Of a stretch of 64,000 nt of DNA, positions 45,420 through 58,186 are shown one piece after another (within the stretch, counting starts at the first letter, position 1; every line of letters begins with the position of its first letter). The stretch comes from Saposhnikovia divaricata (taxonomy: Eukaryota > Streptophyta > Magnoliopsida > Apiales > Apiaceae), in NCBI GenBank assembly GCA_036435485.1, contig CM071597.1, forward strand, positions 172,528,147 to 172,592,146. Reading direction: 5' to 3'. Under the pieces are notes generated by a model. It was not told the DNA's origin and did no database searches. It was given only the letters and a program-made list of their open reading frames with translations. Made by a program: the position numbers and the translations under genes.

Positions 45420-48400
45420 TGTAAGAACCCAGATTTTGGGTAGGATTAAAACTTTTATGTATTTAATAAAAATAAGTGATGAATAGTGATTTTGGTGGAA
45501 TTTGGAATATTATTATAATAATGATATACCCGGTATTCGGAACGGATTTCTGAGTTCGTATTAGTGATCCAGGAGGAAAATAAGTGTACGTAAAAGCTGT
45601 CGGATTCAGAAAAAGAGCACTTTTATTTTCTCCGAGAGTTCCCTGGACACTGATAGCCTTAAGTAATTAACGAATGGATTAAAGGAATATAAAATGGAAA
45701 GTTAGAATGAAAGATGGAGAATGAAAGTATTAATATTAAAGAGGATTCCCGGTAAACCCTAATTAAGAATCCGTGAAATATTCTCACGAACGATCAATCG
45801 AAACGGGTAATAACCGGACACAGAAACAAGCAGAGGAAGCAAGAGTCTTGTGCAAGCTACTAGTATAAATATCTAGTAACTAAACTAGAAGCAAGGAACT
45901 AGCAACTTAGAAGAAGAACCAAGTACTTAGCAAGTAACTACCTAGTTAAGCATTAACCACCACAAAACCAACACATGTCTTGCCATTTGAGCATCCAACA
46001 CCTCACCACTTTATTAAAGCAACTTTTACAAGATATTATGTTGTAAGTGGATGAGAGTAAAGGAGATTAAAACACAAAATCAAAAGAAACCAAGCAACTC
46101 TCTTCCCCCCCCCATAAACAACCATTCGGCCCTTTCCATTAATTCCAAATCCAAACTCAACCTTCCCACCATTGTTTGTTCTTGAAATTTTTAAGGTGAG
46201 ACTTACATTTCATAAAACTTATCTCCTCAAAATCTTAGCCTCAAACTCATCCATTTCCATTTTCAAAAAAATCAAACAAGAGGAGGGTGAATAGTGTTCA
46301 TCATATACTAACTTTGTTTTCTTGGTTTTTCATGGTTGATATAGCAAGCATACTCACTCCTAAGGACCATACAAGGCTTAGTAAGGCTATATCACTATCT
46401 AAGGAAGGTATAAAGCTCTTGAAACCCTAACCCTTGTTTGAGATTTAAGCATGTTTTTGATAGTTATAACTTAGTTATGGTTATGTTAAAGTTATAAGCA
46501 TGATTATGTATGGATTTTGGATTAGTGATGTAAATAGCTAGATGAACGGAAAGGCATTGCTTGGCCTCAGTTCATGTATATAAGTCATGTATATGTTGTT
46601 TGGGTTGGATGCTATGTGTATGGGAAGATTCGAAATTGATAGATATTCGATTTACAGCCGTTATAATGCCCGATTTTACAATACCATGTTTTGTATGCCA
46701 TTTTCCATGTCGAACCCCTACTGTCCAGAGACCTTATCTGCCATGATAGGATATGTAATGCTCTAAGCTTCGTTTTGATATAAAGATCACATGAAACGGA
46801 CGTACGGTTTAGGATTTATGACCAAATTACTAAAAGTAGTTCGAATCCGTAAATGAAAGTTCGTAACTGAAATCGAACCCTCGTAAGCTATGTAACGTCA
46901 TGGCGAATCTTGGTAAATAAATACTAGGGGTAAGAAGGAAGGTGTGAAAGAAAACCGTATGTCAAAAAGAGCATTTTTCGATTTATTAAAAATGTTCGAG
47001 TCAAGGTTAAACGCGAACGAACCCCTAAAAGACGACTCTTTTATAACTTTGGTAAAACACTTAGAAAACGGGCGATAAAACTCGGAGTAAAATATTGGTT
47101 CGTAACGATCGACCTTAGAACTCATATGACTTAAGTATGTCCCAAGTATAAGTGCAGTGACATGTCGTATTAACGAACGAATGTCGGGTCGGATCAGCGA
47201 TAATAAGTAATCCACTAAAAGGGGTATAACGAGATAACTCGAGAACGTGTTTCGATTTAAGTATAACTTAACTGTTATATGTTAAGTGATTAATCCCAAA
47301 TGCCTTGGCTATTTATAGATCACCAGGCTGAACCGGGAACCGCTACCACTACCCCTTACCGTACTCGACTACCAGGCAAGTTTAAATTCCCTTCTTTTAG
47401 GCTGTTGTTGTGATTGAATAAATGTATATATATATATGATTGCTGATATACATATGCCATTGCATGCATGCCTACTTTCAAGTTGAATTGATATACTTGT
47501 TCCCTGAATGTTATTGTTGGCTTATAAGCTAGATAGTTATATATCAGTTATAAGCCGGTTATTGTAAGACCCTCATAGAAGGGCGTATACATCTTATTAA
47601 TCAAAAATAGACCGGGAGTCAATATTCCTTGATATATCGAGATTACCTCGGAGGAAAATAATTAAGTAAATATTTTCTATTATTCAGGCGACGAATATTA
47701 TTTGAATATTCATTCGAGATTATTTATTTAATGATCCTTATTTCAAATAATTATTTGAACGTAACTATTCAACGAATAATATTTCTCAATATTCATTCAG
47801 AGTCGAATTGATTATCGACTATTATTTCGAATATTCTTCTAAAGATGAGTCTACTAAATGAATATTATTTGGATATTCTTTTAGATTATTATTTTATTAA
47901 ATAAATATTACTTTTGAATATTCATTTAAGATATTAAATACTTGATGAATATTATTTTAATATTCATCTGAAGCTTGATTTAATTATCGAATATTATCTC
48001 AAATATTCCTTAAGGCTTGGATTACTAAATGAATATTACTTGATATTCATTTAGGATATTATTCATTAAATGAATATTACTTTTGAATATTCATTTAAAT
48101 TCCTAATTAATTATGAATATTACCTTAAATATTCTTTTCAGGTCTAATTAATTAATGAATATTGTTTTGAATATTCATTTAAATATTTATTTATTCAATA
48201 AATATACTCCTGATATTTCTTCAGGGATTATTTTGAGAAATACTCTGATTAAAAATATTCTTTCATATTCCCAAATATTCTTTCAATATTTTAACTCAAT
48301 AAATATTCTCTGAATATTTATTCCATACTTAAAATAATCTCGATAAGGTTTATCTTCTTCGATTATTACAGAAAATATTTCGAAGTCATATTATTATTAA

Positions 48401-49683
48401 TCTTATATCAAGAAAGGTTCCCAGACATCATTCATCTTTGAGTCTAGCTCCTTAATAATAAGGGAACCTTACTTGGAAAAATGTTATTTATCTTGTCGAC
48501 TTCCCGGTCATAAAGTATTCCCTTCACCCGCAACTCGGGTGCTGTTAACTTATTAAGTCGTTGTTTACCTTCTCATCTTTCGAGGGGTAAGATTACTGGA
48601 ACAAGTTGATATCCGTTACCAAGTAATAGCTTGGGAGTTATTGGTAAATTTTCCTTTCCAACTAGATACGACTACTTTGTGGAGTCTTATCAACAAGTAT
48701 TATACTTGGGGAAAGGGGGACGAACGTTATATTCAGAATCATGAATTCTATTTGAACTAGGAGTCGTGTAAGAGGCCGAGTAGCGCCGGTCCATCCCCTT
48801 GGCCCAACCGTTGGCCGGGGAGAGCTAGCATGGCGGTATACAAGTAAAGCCGTCAGTTCTTCCTTCTACCGGTAGTAAATCTAAATTGAGCTGTACGATC
48901 TCGACTGATCATCAAGATTGGAACAGCGGGCGCGGTGAATACTCCATCATTGGTTCATCATCCAAATTTATTTATTTCCTGCAACATGATTACTGTTGGC
49001 AGAGTTGGAAAAGTGTCATAACTGGAATTGCAACCTTTTCTTGCAAGTTCCTCTTCTTAATAATAATAAGAATATCTCGCTTACTTTGATGTAGCAGATA
49101 TTTCTTCAAACAAATACTTTCAGTTACCTTGTAACTTCATCGTTCATATTATACTGGCATCATTTCCGTAAATGCATGGCATATGGTTTAAAAGATAGTT
49201 TTGAACTGTGTTAATTATCGTTCAGTTATATATTTGTTGGTGGGCTTTCGCTCACCCTTGCTTTGTTTATATTATGTCACAACAACAGCTAGGACAGATG
49301 GCTCGCGTCAGGCGCACTCGGCGCAAGCAGGTTACCCGACCCACCGGACTACCCGCTGAGATGCTAGCCGCCATTGCTGAGGTAGCATAGTTAGACAGCT
49401 TTTGTTTCCTGTTTAACTATATGTATAATTAATGTAATCAACGGCAAAACTTTTAAACCTATGATGTTATCCTTTTGGGATTGTAATAACTTTTATTCGT
49501 AAACCCTTTAATGTAAGACTTATTTCAATTTCATCTCTGGGACTATAACTGTTGTGTGTGTGAGTGGTAATTATTGTGGGGTCACAGCATGCGATTTATT
49601 TATTATGGACTCAAGTCAAGTATTATGAATGGATGTAAGACCGTAACCACCAGATTCCTGACCCCGGATCTGGGGGTGTTACA
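45420..49683 (+). repeat. 3' LTR of the Tekay-like element, 4,264 bp
   Basis: Near-identical copy of 35055-39315; TATA box at 45864-45871. The ORFs at 46561, 46898, 48886 and 49208 duplicate those of the 5' LTR. Confidence 0.96.
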
Positions 49684-49688
49684 TCTGT

Positions 49689-50564
49689 TATCAGTGAGTA
49701 TAAGAACTTGAAAGTGAAATGTTTTAAAGGTTTTGATGTGGGGGTTTCCGTTTAAATGTTTTTCACGGATTCCTTCAGATTGGAGGAGTAAGAGGCCGGG
49801 TGACGCCGGTACAACAATTTTTTAGCGTAAGAGGCTGGGGGAGTGCCCAGTCCAGCATTTGAAGGGCCAATGTGTTGCCTAATTGGGAACCCAATTTCAA
49901 GGTCCAGAGGGACTTCTTGTCTGGTATGGGGACTTTACGTGGCTGATCACCCGTATTGTCCGGAGTCGTGGAAAAACTCCAATCAACTGAAATGATTTTT
50001 AAAAGGTTTTATGAAAAGTATGTTTAAATGATAGAACTGTTTTAAAGAAAGGAATGTTTGATGAAAGGATATGATTTGAAGAAATGAAAATTTTAATTCT
50101 ATGATGGAAATTGAATTATTCCCTTGAGATAAATTGATCATTGATATTGTTCATCAATGAAGTATTAAATAGTTGTTCACTACCCTATATACTTGCTGAG
50201 CATTTTTGGCTCATTCTTGCTTTGTTTTACCAAACCCTTTGTAGTTAGGTTTAAGGATGATCTACTACATTTATCACTGCGAATGAGAGCGATGAGGCAT
50301 TCTTTTCATGATAGAATTCGAAGTCAGAGCGGGTAACCTCAGATTGGGATTGAGCTACGGATTAGATGGTACAGTATTTTGTATTTAGAGAAGAGATAGA
50401 AGTTGTAATAATTTGTATAATTTAGATTCTTGTTTAATACCATAACCTGATATCGATCCTCGATGAGGAATCGTTGGTGTATTAAGTATTATTATTCAGG
50501 TATTTGTATTTGTTATTGGTTGGGTGGCACCCTATCCGGGTTACCAGGTAATAGGGTCGTGACA
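49689..50564 (+). repeat. Second copy of the long LTR, right part
   Basis: Continuation of 33092-35054 after the Tekay insertion. It shares GGAACCCAATTTCAAGGTCC, TGGTATGGGGACTTTACGTG and the end TCCGGGTTACC..GGTAAT with the first LTR at 32400-33091. It ends GGGTCGTGACA and abuts the minus-strand ORF at 50565. Confidence 0.7.
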
Positions 50565-50566
50565 GT

Positions 50567-51379
50567 TAGAACCATCCTAGGCACTCTGCCATCATTTTCC
50601 TCATGGTTAAAGCGATAGCATTGCATAGCAGGGGTAGGAAGGATGATCTTGCCCTCTGGCCTGAACTTGTCAACGGCCTTGGTTAGAGAATCCACGGTTA
50701 GGGTCGTGGATTGGTCTCTACAAGCCAGTATTCGAGGCTTCCCTAGCTTCACACTTGATCCCTCTTCGATCTGATCAGGAGAAGGTCCTCCCACATATAT
50801 AACTCCCTCCAGTTCAGGCTAAGGGGTTGGGACATAAGTCTGGGACGAAGCCTCAAGCACATAAGTATAATCTTTAAAATTAACGACCCTGAAGACTTCA
50901 TCGAGGACGCCATCAGCAAAGGATGGCTCCTTGTAGTCAGAATCGTCAAAGTTGGCCGCGTTGTCACCTCCTCCTTCGAGGTCATAATATGCCTCGCCAA
51001 GCGAACCCATAGGGGAATCGCTGTCTATAAAAATGGGAGAGTGGGGCTTAGGAATGCCTGAAAAGATCTCTTGTCCCTTTCTCATCAACTTAGCAACTTG
51101 TTCTTGGACCGTAGCAGCATTGAGTATGGGTTCTTCCTCGTTTGAGGGGATTTCAAAGGATTGGCCTTGCGAGCCTGATGGGTGTTTTGACCTCCAAGAA
51201 CCTAATGGGGTCTCTCTAGTATATTCTTCGTTCGACCACAAGGGATCCATAAATAACTGGAACAAGCTGTCACTCGTTCTCGTTGCCGTAGCAATATTTG
51301 AGGCCGCATTCTTGCTGATTGAGACATTGGGTACTTCTCCCTTGGGTGAAGGTGTCCTTGAGCTATCCCCGTTAGACAT
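50567..51379 (-). pseudogene. Unidentified acidic ORF, antisense to a flanking LTR element
   Basis: The minus strand from ATG 51379 is open for about 186 codons, meets a TAG near 50820, and continues in the same frame for about 85 more to the LTR junction at 50565, where it is cut. The protein is acidic and Ser/Asp-rich (LGEAYYDLEGGGDNAANFDD, YKEPSFADGVLDEVFRVVNF) with a Pro-rich start. The C-terminal piece reads GKPRILACRDQSTTLTVDSL and IILPTPAMQCYRFNHEENDG. The TAG sits where CAG (Gln) fits. I do not recognise a domain. Its place, antisense and just before a plus-strand purine tract and LTR (52128-52145), matches the antisense extra ORF of Tat-like elements and parallels 3770-6543. The link is inferred. 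Confidence 0.5.
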
Positions 51380-52127
51380 CTGAAAATGTTGTGAGAAAAT
51401 GAGTGTGTGAACTTATAGAGAAATCAAAGGAAATTCAGGAAGAAAGGAATAAAGTGAACAAAAGGCTCTAAGTGTGCTTACTTCGCTTACGAGGAATAAG
51501 TTGGTATTGCATTCCTAATTCTAAAGGGGGATCACATTCCTAATCCAATTGGGACCGTGTTCCTATTTCTAAAAGGGATCGCATTTTTATCCTAGCGAGG
51601 TCGAGTTCACGGTGTAAAACCTTGAGGTGGTAGGCCGAAGAACCGTTAGTGATTGTGTGTGGTCAGATTCATGAAGGTTCGCATCGCAAACAATTAAAAG
51701 CATAAAAATTGAAGAACAGTAAAAAGGAAATATTTAAAACTTACTTTTTAATGAAGAAATTCAAAGAACTTAAAGAAGATTGAGGTCTTTCTTGAGAAAG
51801 TCTAAATTTTTTATTGCGTTTGATCCTTAATCAAGTCGGCAACAGTTCCACAAGCTGTTAATAAGGAAAGTAAGAATTGATTGGAGATGAGGGATTATAT
51901 AGTAATCAGGAGAGAGAAAGACATGTGACACATGTCACAATCCTAGCAGTTGGGAACAGATCTCGAGACGTGATAGTTGTCCAAACTTTTCAAAATTCAT
52001 ATGGTCGTAGTGTGATCCCAAGACACTTAAGAGACGTAGCCATGCTTTCACCTACAGCGAGCCCAAGCCTCGCATCACGGTTTTATCAAAGTATTTTCTG
52101 ATTCCACATCACATTTTCAATTCAAAT
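51380..52127. other. Non-coding stretch between antisense ORF and purine tract
   Basis: Probably the 5' flank of the antisense ORF. There is a local repeat around ACATTCCTAAT and GATCGCATT (51510-51590). No gene is supported; the short plus-strand frame at 51877 has no features. Confidence 0.4.
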
Positions 52128-52144
52128 ATGGACTAGGGGGTAGT

Positions 52145-52856
52145 TGTTATGCCCAAATCTTGGCATAGATCCTAAACATGCCTAGTGGGCTAAGACAGCG
52201 GTCCATAACTTATAATAGGCCCAAAGATGATAATTGGGTCGCCAAAGCCCGCTACCAGGAGCAAGTCCAATGCACTATCAAGATATTGTTCATTAAATAT
52301 CAGGGTCTAGTGTTGATTCATATGTTGGCTCGGCCTCGAGGTCGCATCTCCATATATAACGGGCTTCACCATCTATCTACAGATGAAGGCTCATGGCTAT
52401 GCCCAGTGAGGTCGCATGAGTGTGAATATCTCTATACTTTGGTCTACATCACATGACTAAGCCAGTGGGGTCGCATCTCGTGAGCTCTCCATTAGCCTCC
52501 CAGGTGAGGCCTCGTGATTCTAGCATCATGTTAGCCATAGGTAATCTTTATTGAGCCAAGGATCATGAGCAGAATTAGTGGACTATTTACATCAGCCCAT
52601 AACATTTAGTGGATTTGGGCCAGGATGTATTTCCAGAAACTCTAGCCCGTCTAGGTAACTTGTTTTTTAAGAATTACGTGTGGCTTGATTCCCTATAAAT
52701 AGGGTACGTAGGCATCTTGTTATGGATGAGAAACAGTTTACCCTGAAATATCAACAAACAAGATCAGCCACAATAATCACCAATCTCCTTCCGTGTTCTT
52801 CGTGTTCTTAGCAAAATATCTATTTTGCTTCGTGATTCCAGCAACCTCCATACATA
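52145..52856 (+). repeat. LTR (left part) of a Tat-like element, with TATA box
   Basis: Starts TGTTATGCCCAAATCTTGGC after the purine stretch GACTAGGGGGTAGT. A promoter-like CCCTATAAATAGGG lies at 52691-52704 (TATAAATA at 52694). GAGGTCGCAT recurs at about 52338, 52410 and 52470. It is cut at 52856 by the solo LTR and continues after 56609; its right end is not clear. Confidence 0.55.
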
Positions 52857-52861
52857 TTGTT

Positions 52862-53835
52862 TGTAATAATCCGAATTTTCAGGATTTATTATTTTGATGA
52901 TTTAAGTATTTTATTTATTTTCCTATTAAGGAGGAAAAAGATTGTGGATATTTTGAGAGGTCAAATATATATGTTATTATGTTTTCGTGTTTATATGATG
53001 GTTTACGGGTGTTGGGTAAGCCCGTGTATTTTTATTTGTATTTTGAGGGTTTAAATGTATTTAAATCATGCATTATTGAGCTTCGGAAATTTTTATAAAT
53101 CATCGGAGCATTTAAAAATCATGAAATTTTTTGTAAAATTATCTTTATATTTATCGAGTTTTTAAAATTGTTGGGTGGATTAAGTTGGATGTTTTGGTAT
53201 TTTAAAATGATTTTAAGAGTTTTATTGTATTTAAAAGATCAAAACTTTGAAAATTCATATTTAATTCATTTTTGATCTGAAAAATATTTTAAAAATATGT
53301 GGGTGTTCGTAATTTTATATTCTTTATTTTAAAAAAATGAAAAGTGTAATTTTCCGAATGTTCTATTTAATGGTGATTTATAAAAGTCGTGTACTAGTGT
53401 ATAATTGGGCCGAAAAGAGAATAAAGTAGTAACAAGAGTAATGGGCCAAGCCCATTAAGAGATGTAGAGCAGCCCAGCAGTAGAAGTATTGAGAAAGGTT
53501 GGGAGAAAGAGAAAAAACGCAGGGAGAGAAATAAAAAGAGAGAAGAAAAGAAATTGGGGGAAAAAGAAGAAGAGAGAGTGAGGATTAAAATTGGAGTTTG
53601 ATTGTGAAATCAAATTGTGTGTGTATATCTATATTTGAGTGTGTATATACGTGAGTGTATATATATACAATTCGTGTGTGTAAGTGTGTGCGTCGTGTGT
53701 GTGCGTATACACGCGTGTGTGTGCATATGTGAGCGACTGGTGTGTGTTTGTGGGTCAGGCCGGCAGCAGCGGAGGAAGGAGGTCGCGACAGCGGCCGTGA
53801 TGACTCCAGCGAAGTCGAGCGGTGGTGGCGTGTAC

Positions 53836-53892
<57 letters not shown>

Positions 53893-56604
53893 AGAGAGAT
53901 GGTGGAGGTGTTCAATATTCACCGGGAAAGGTATAATATTTTTATTCATTTATTTATTTATTTATTTATTTTATTTTCGATGTAATTGTTTAATTCCTCC
54001 TTTTCGATTAATTATGAGTATTGTTGTAGTTTAATTAGTTTAATTGTATGTCGTAATTAGAGTAATATTGTGAGATATGAATGTTGTTTTATTTTCGTGA
54101 TTTAGTTCGGAGATTTTATAATGGTTAATTATATTTTTGGAATTAGTTGTGGGTTTGATATACGTTTGGGTTAGTAATTGTTATTTGTTAATTATGATTA
54201 TGGGAATAATTGTGAGTCCAAAAATATGTTCGGATTAGTAAGTAGTGATCGTTAATTGTTAATTGTTATTGTCGTGTATAATGTGTTTAGAGTTTATTTG
54301 AGTTGCTAGTCGTAATTGTCTATGTGCTAAGTGATATAGGTCGAATAGTAATATTTGTTAAGTGCTTTAATTGTCAAGTTCTTGGTGGTGAGATATGTGT
54401 GGTCAAAGTGGTGTCGATTAAGTAATTATATAATTGCCTAAGATGAATATTTGCATAAATGTTCAGTAATGGTTTCTAAGAAATACCAATGACCATAGAG
54501 GCTATGTGGTTTGTTTTAATTTATAGTAGAGTTAAACTGTTATTTATTTCTCCTTACATGTTGAGGTGCCGCATATCTGGGCGGGTAATTGTCTTTATGT
54601 GTTTATCTGCGAGGAGTTGTAATGAGATCACGGGTCTTAAATGTCAATATTTAACGACTTGTGTAATTCTCTGCAACTAGTTCCTCGGGCTTACGAATAT
54701 CCATGATTTGCTATCACGAGTATAATTAATATACTTGAGTGGTGTGATCATCGATATAGCGTAAGTAATAGTTAGTGCTAGGGGTTGTTCCCTAGGGCTT
54801 ACGAACATCAATGATTGATTTTCACGTGTATCATTAAAATGCGTGAGAAATACGATCATTGGTGTAGCGTAAGTAGTAGTGTTAATATAAATCATTATGT
54901 GCTATGTGCCGCATGTCAGGGCGGGTACTTTCTTATGTGTTTATTTTATGTTGCTGCAAGTTGAGGCAACTTTATTTTTTGCTAAAACAGGGTTGTATTG
55001 TATTTGAGGGGCTGTGCCCATAGTCCGATAAACGAATACTACATGCCGAAATTTTCTGAAAATCCCCTGCGATTAATTATATTTAATTTATTAAATTTCC
55101 GTGGTCTAGAGGCATGAAGTGGATGTTAACTGTTTATGTGTATGTGTGTTAAGTGGTTGATTTGAGGATTAATTGTTGTCTCGAGGATTTATGTGCTAAG
55201 TTAAGTATTAATAATGGTATTGAGGCTCAATGATGCTTTGAGGATTAATTATATATTAAATTGGTTTAAGTCTATTAAATGGATATAAATGTGTTATATG
55301 TATTAAGTGATAATAGGATAGTTAACTATAGGGAAGACGCCTATAGTTTTTCTTTATGTGATCTAGTAGAAACTCTGAATCGGGTCTACTCGAGATACGA
55401 GTTTGGACTGACGCGTACGTGTAACTATTGCAGTCGTTAAAGCATGATCAGGTTGAAGCGGTGTATATCAAATAGGAAAGATCGGGGCATCATATAAAGT
55501 CCATGGAATTACTTGGGCGGAATGCGGTGAATACGTTGCGTTTTTCTACATTATGCTAAGGACCAGAGGCAAGTTATTATGCATACTCTATCATTCAGAG
55601 TGTTTACATTTTGAAATATATGTGATGTTTATGAATCCAATTTAAATTCATATTACAAGTTTCTAAATTTGTACTTCTTTATCAAAATCAGATTTGAGTT
55701 GTTGGACTCTTTTGCTGTTATTAGTTACGTTATTATTCTGGAATGTGAATTTCCAGATTTGCTGATTTTTAGAGGTTGTCGATTGTTCCGACACCTTAGA
55801 CGTTAGATATAGGATTGGACTGTTAGTTTTTTTAAAATGTGGACCGTAAGGGTCGGACCAGATTCGTGGTCAGAATTATTAAGGCCAATGTGTGTCGTGG
55901 ATCCATTAAGGACATTGCTGTGTGCGTTTGTCCGGGGTTAGTGCGTGACTGATCAGCAGCCTAACCTAATTGTTTTATAAAAATTATATAATAGTCCAAT
56001 TCTATTCTAGTCACTGCATTGATATTACTTGAACTTTGATTACCTTTGAGTTCTTCTTTCTAGTTATCATGGAAATGGATTTTACATATCAGTTCTGCCA
56101 TTGTTGCAATCATTTAATTATACGATTATATACTTGCTGAGCAATTCTTTCGTTCACACTTTCTTGTTTTAAATATTAACCTTTCAGAGGAAGGTAGACA
56201 GTTGAAGCTTACTTGAATATCTTTGAAGAAGCAAGCAGCAGGACTTGTGAAGATGATTTGATCCAGAGATTTTATAGCTGGAGTAATATGTATGTTTGTA
56301 TATTGAAGTATTGTAAGTAATACTTTTTATATATAATATTAGTTGCTAGTATACTTCTCATAGAAGATTATACTAGTATAAGTTGTAAGATAAGGTGATG
56401 TAATTAGATGGATAGTGAGAATGTAATATTTAATTCTCGTTTCTAGCCCTATAGCCTAGAAGATGCTGGTGGTTTAAAGTTAAAATGATGTAAATCTTTT
56501 ATTGAATGATTTCATATGGATTAAAATTGTTAAAAAATTTAGTTATTAATTGAAATAAGTGGATTAGTGTGATTAATCAAATGTGTGAAATTGGGGGTGT
56601 TACA
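52862..56604 (+). mobile_element. Solo LTR of the long-LTR chromovirus family, 3.7 kb
   Basis: Starts TGTAATAATCCGAATT and ends TTGGGGGTGTTACA, flanked by TTGTT at 52857-52861 and 56605-56609. It is the same family as the LTR at 26825-33091. There is no internal region, so it arose by LTR-LTR recombination. It includes TG-rich sequence (53620-53750), (GA)n at 53839-53890, a TTTA tract near 53945-53970, and an inverted/direct pair of CTTACGAA(T/C)ATC ... ATGATT blocks at 54690-54860. ORFs over the microsatellites are artefacts. Confidence 0.9.
53839..53890. repeat. (GA)n microsatellite
   Basis: About 26 GA units in the solo LTR. Confidence 0.97.
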
Positions 56605-56609
56605 TTGTT

Positions 56610-57000
56610 ATACCAAGTTCTTCCTATAATAGAAACTTTCCATTGTAAGTATTTTGAAATAGAAACTTATTTTACTAAACGACCGGGTAACCCATTATTC
56701 CCATGCAATCCATGGGGTTCTAATATTATTTCCTGGGTCCAACCTTCCTGACCATTTTTGCCTCCCAAAAACAATGTTTAGTTGATGTTCTCAATTCTTG
56801 CATTTCTTTAGTTCCGGTCTTTCCCACTTAAAGTGCTTAGAGCTTATTTGATCCACATGACACTATGATCATCAAATTTAAAAAATTACATAAAATTATG
56901 ATTTGGATTTGAAAATTTTAGGTTTGTTTTGTGCAATTTTATACTTGTGTGCAATGGTGTAGATAGTATGCAGTCAATTAATATTTTGTCTGAATCTAAT
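56610..57000 (+). other. Remainder of the interrupted LTR and flank, no gene
   Basis: Continues the LTR begun at 52145 (the sequence rejoins across the TTGTT duplication). The boundary with flanking DNA before 57001 is not visible. No coding is supported. Confidence 0.4.
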
Positions 57001-58162
57001 TGATAGGTCCATAATTAATCATATTTTTAATACCTATTTTATGTTCGTTTTCGTAATTTTATTAATTAATAAATTGTTTTATTTTGTTTTGTAGGAAAAT
57101 AAATAAAAACAGATTTCTAGCAGGAAAAGGTGCAAAAAGGGAAAGGAGGTGGAAAATACTTGAAGAAAAGGAAATTGGAGGAAAAATCGATTACTTATTG
57201 GAGAAGAAAAGGAAATTGAAGAAATTATATTCAAGATTGGATTGTAATCAAAGGGGCCAAACCCAATATTTTCCCCTATATATATGGCCTTCTCCCTTGT
57301 AATTTGAGACACCTAGAATTTGATAGCTCTTTATTTTCTTGCTTTTTACTTTCGTTGGTAGCTTTTATCCGACATACTCGTCTGAATTATTAATATTTTT
57401 TAGTTCTTCTTTTCCTTCTTTCGTGCGTTCACTTGTTTCAAATCTTCTGCTACGACCTTACTATTTGATTACATGCATGCTTCATTAGTTAACTAGATTT
57501 ATTAATTTATTATATAAATACTTGCCATTCACGTTATTAATATTAGGCTTATTAAGTTTCTGACCATATATAGATTAAAGTTAGTTTTGTTAAAATCGTT
57601 GATTCATGTTTACTTGGTATTATTATAATTGTTTCGTTATTTTTATAATCATGAGTAGCTAATTCTCTTGCCCTAGGATGAAGATGAAGTTAAATTAATT
57701 CCCCTTGATTTCTTCTCGTTCCTATTAATTGATTCTCATAATTTTTCTTGGTGCTTAATTATTCAATTGACAAAGTGATTTTGATATATTATTGTTACCG
57801 GATTTGTTTTTCATAGCCTATGCTTGCTCCTTGAAGTTTTGATAGGTTATTGTTAGATAACAAGTTTCATAGTATATGCTTATCTCGTTGATTGATATAT
57901 CTTATTTTTGAAGAAAAGAGGATTGATTTAGGGCGAGTTGATATTATTTGTGATTGATTAACGGATTCGGATTCTTAGGTTTTCCATATTATTTGATAAT
58001 CTTTGTTAATTAGTTTAATTAGGTTAATTAAAACTCATCTCAAACCTATTTGTCTAGTTCGCCTGATTTAATTATTAGGATTTTGAAAATTCATAGTCTC
58101 TGTGGATCGACCTGTATTTGCTACAATTAACCACTGTGCGCTTGCAGTTATTTTACACATCA
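57001..58162 (+). repeat. 5' LTR of an Athila-type element, 1,162 bp
   Basis: Begins TGATAGGTCC, ends TTTTACACATCA, six bases before a primer-binding site. TATA-like CTATATATATGG lies at 57276-57287. The matching 3' LTR is beyond the window. Confidence 0.85.
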
Positions 58163-58168
58163 AGTTTT

Positions 58169-58186
58169 TGGCGCCGCTGCCGGGGA
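58169..58186 (+). promoter_or_regulatory. Primer-binding site of the Athila-type element
   Basis: TGGCGCCGCTGCCGGGGA after AGTTT, identical to that at 22928-22945 on the other strand. Confidence 0.93.

Larger units (their letters stand above)
35055..49683 (+). mobile_element. Young Tekay/Del-like Ty3/gypsy chromovirus, 14.6 kb, nearly complete
   Basis: A full-length element: LTR, tRNA-Met primer site, an extra ORF, gag-pol with chromodomain, purine tract, LTR. It is flanked by TCTGT at 35050-35054 and 49684-49688. The LTRs start TGTAAGAACCCAG and end GGGGGTGTTACA. I found four substitutions (35224/45589, 35678/46043, one near 36389, one near 38830) and two short indels between LTRs of 4,261 and 4,264 bp, so the insertion is recent. 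One premature stop in pol (43590) is the main visible defect. It sits inside an older LTR. Confidence 0.95.

Noticed and set aside
53610..54034. Arg/Glu-rich and Ser/Leu-rich ORFs around the GA tract
   Set aside because: Translations of (GA)n and neighbouring simple sequence in a solo LTR.
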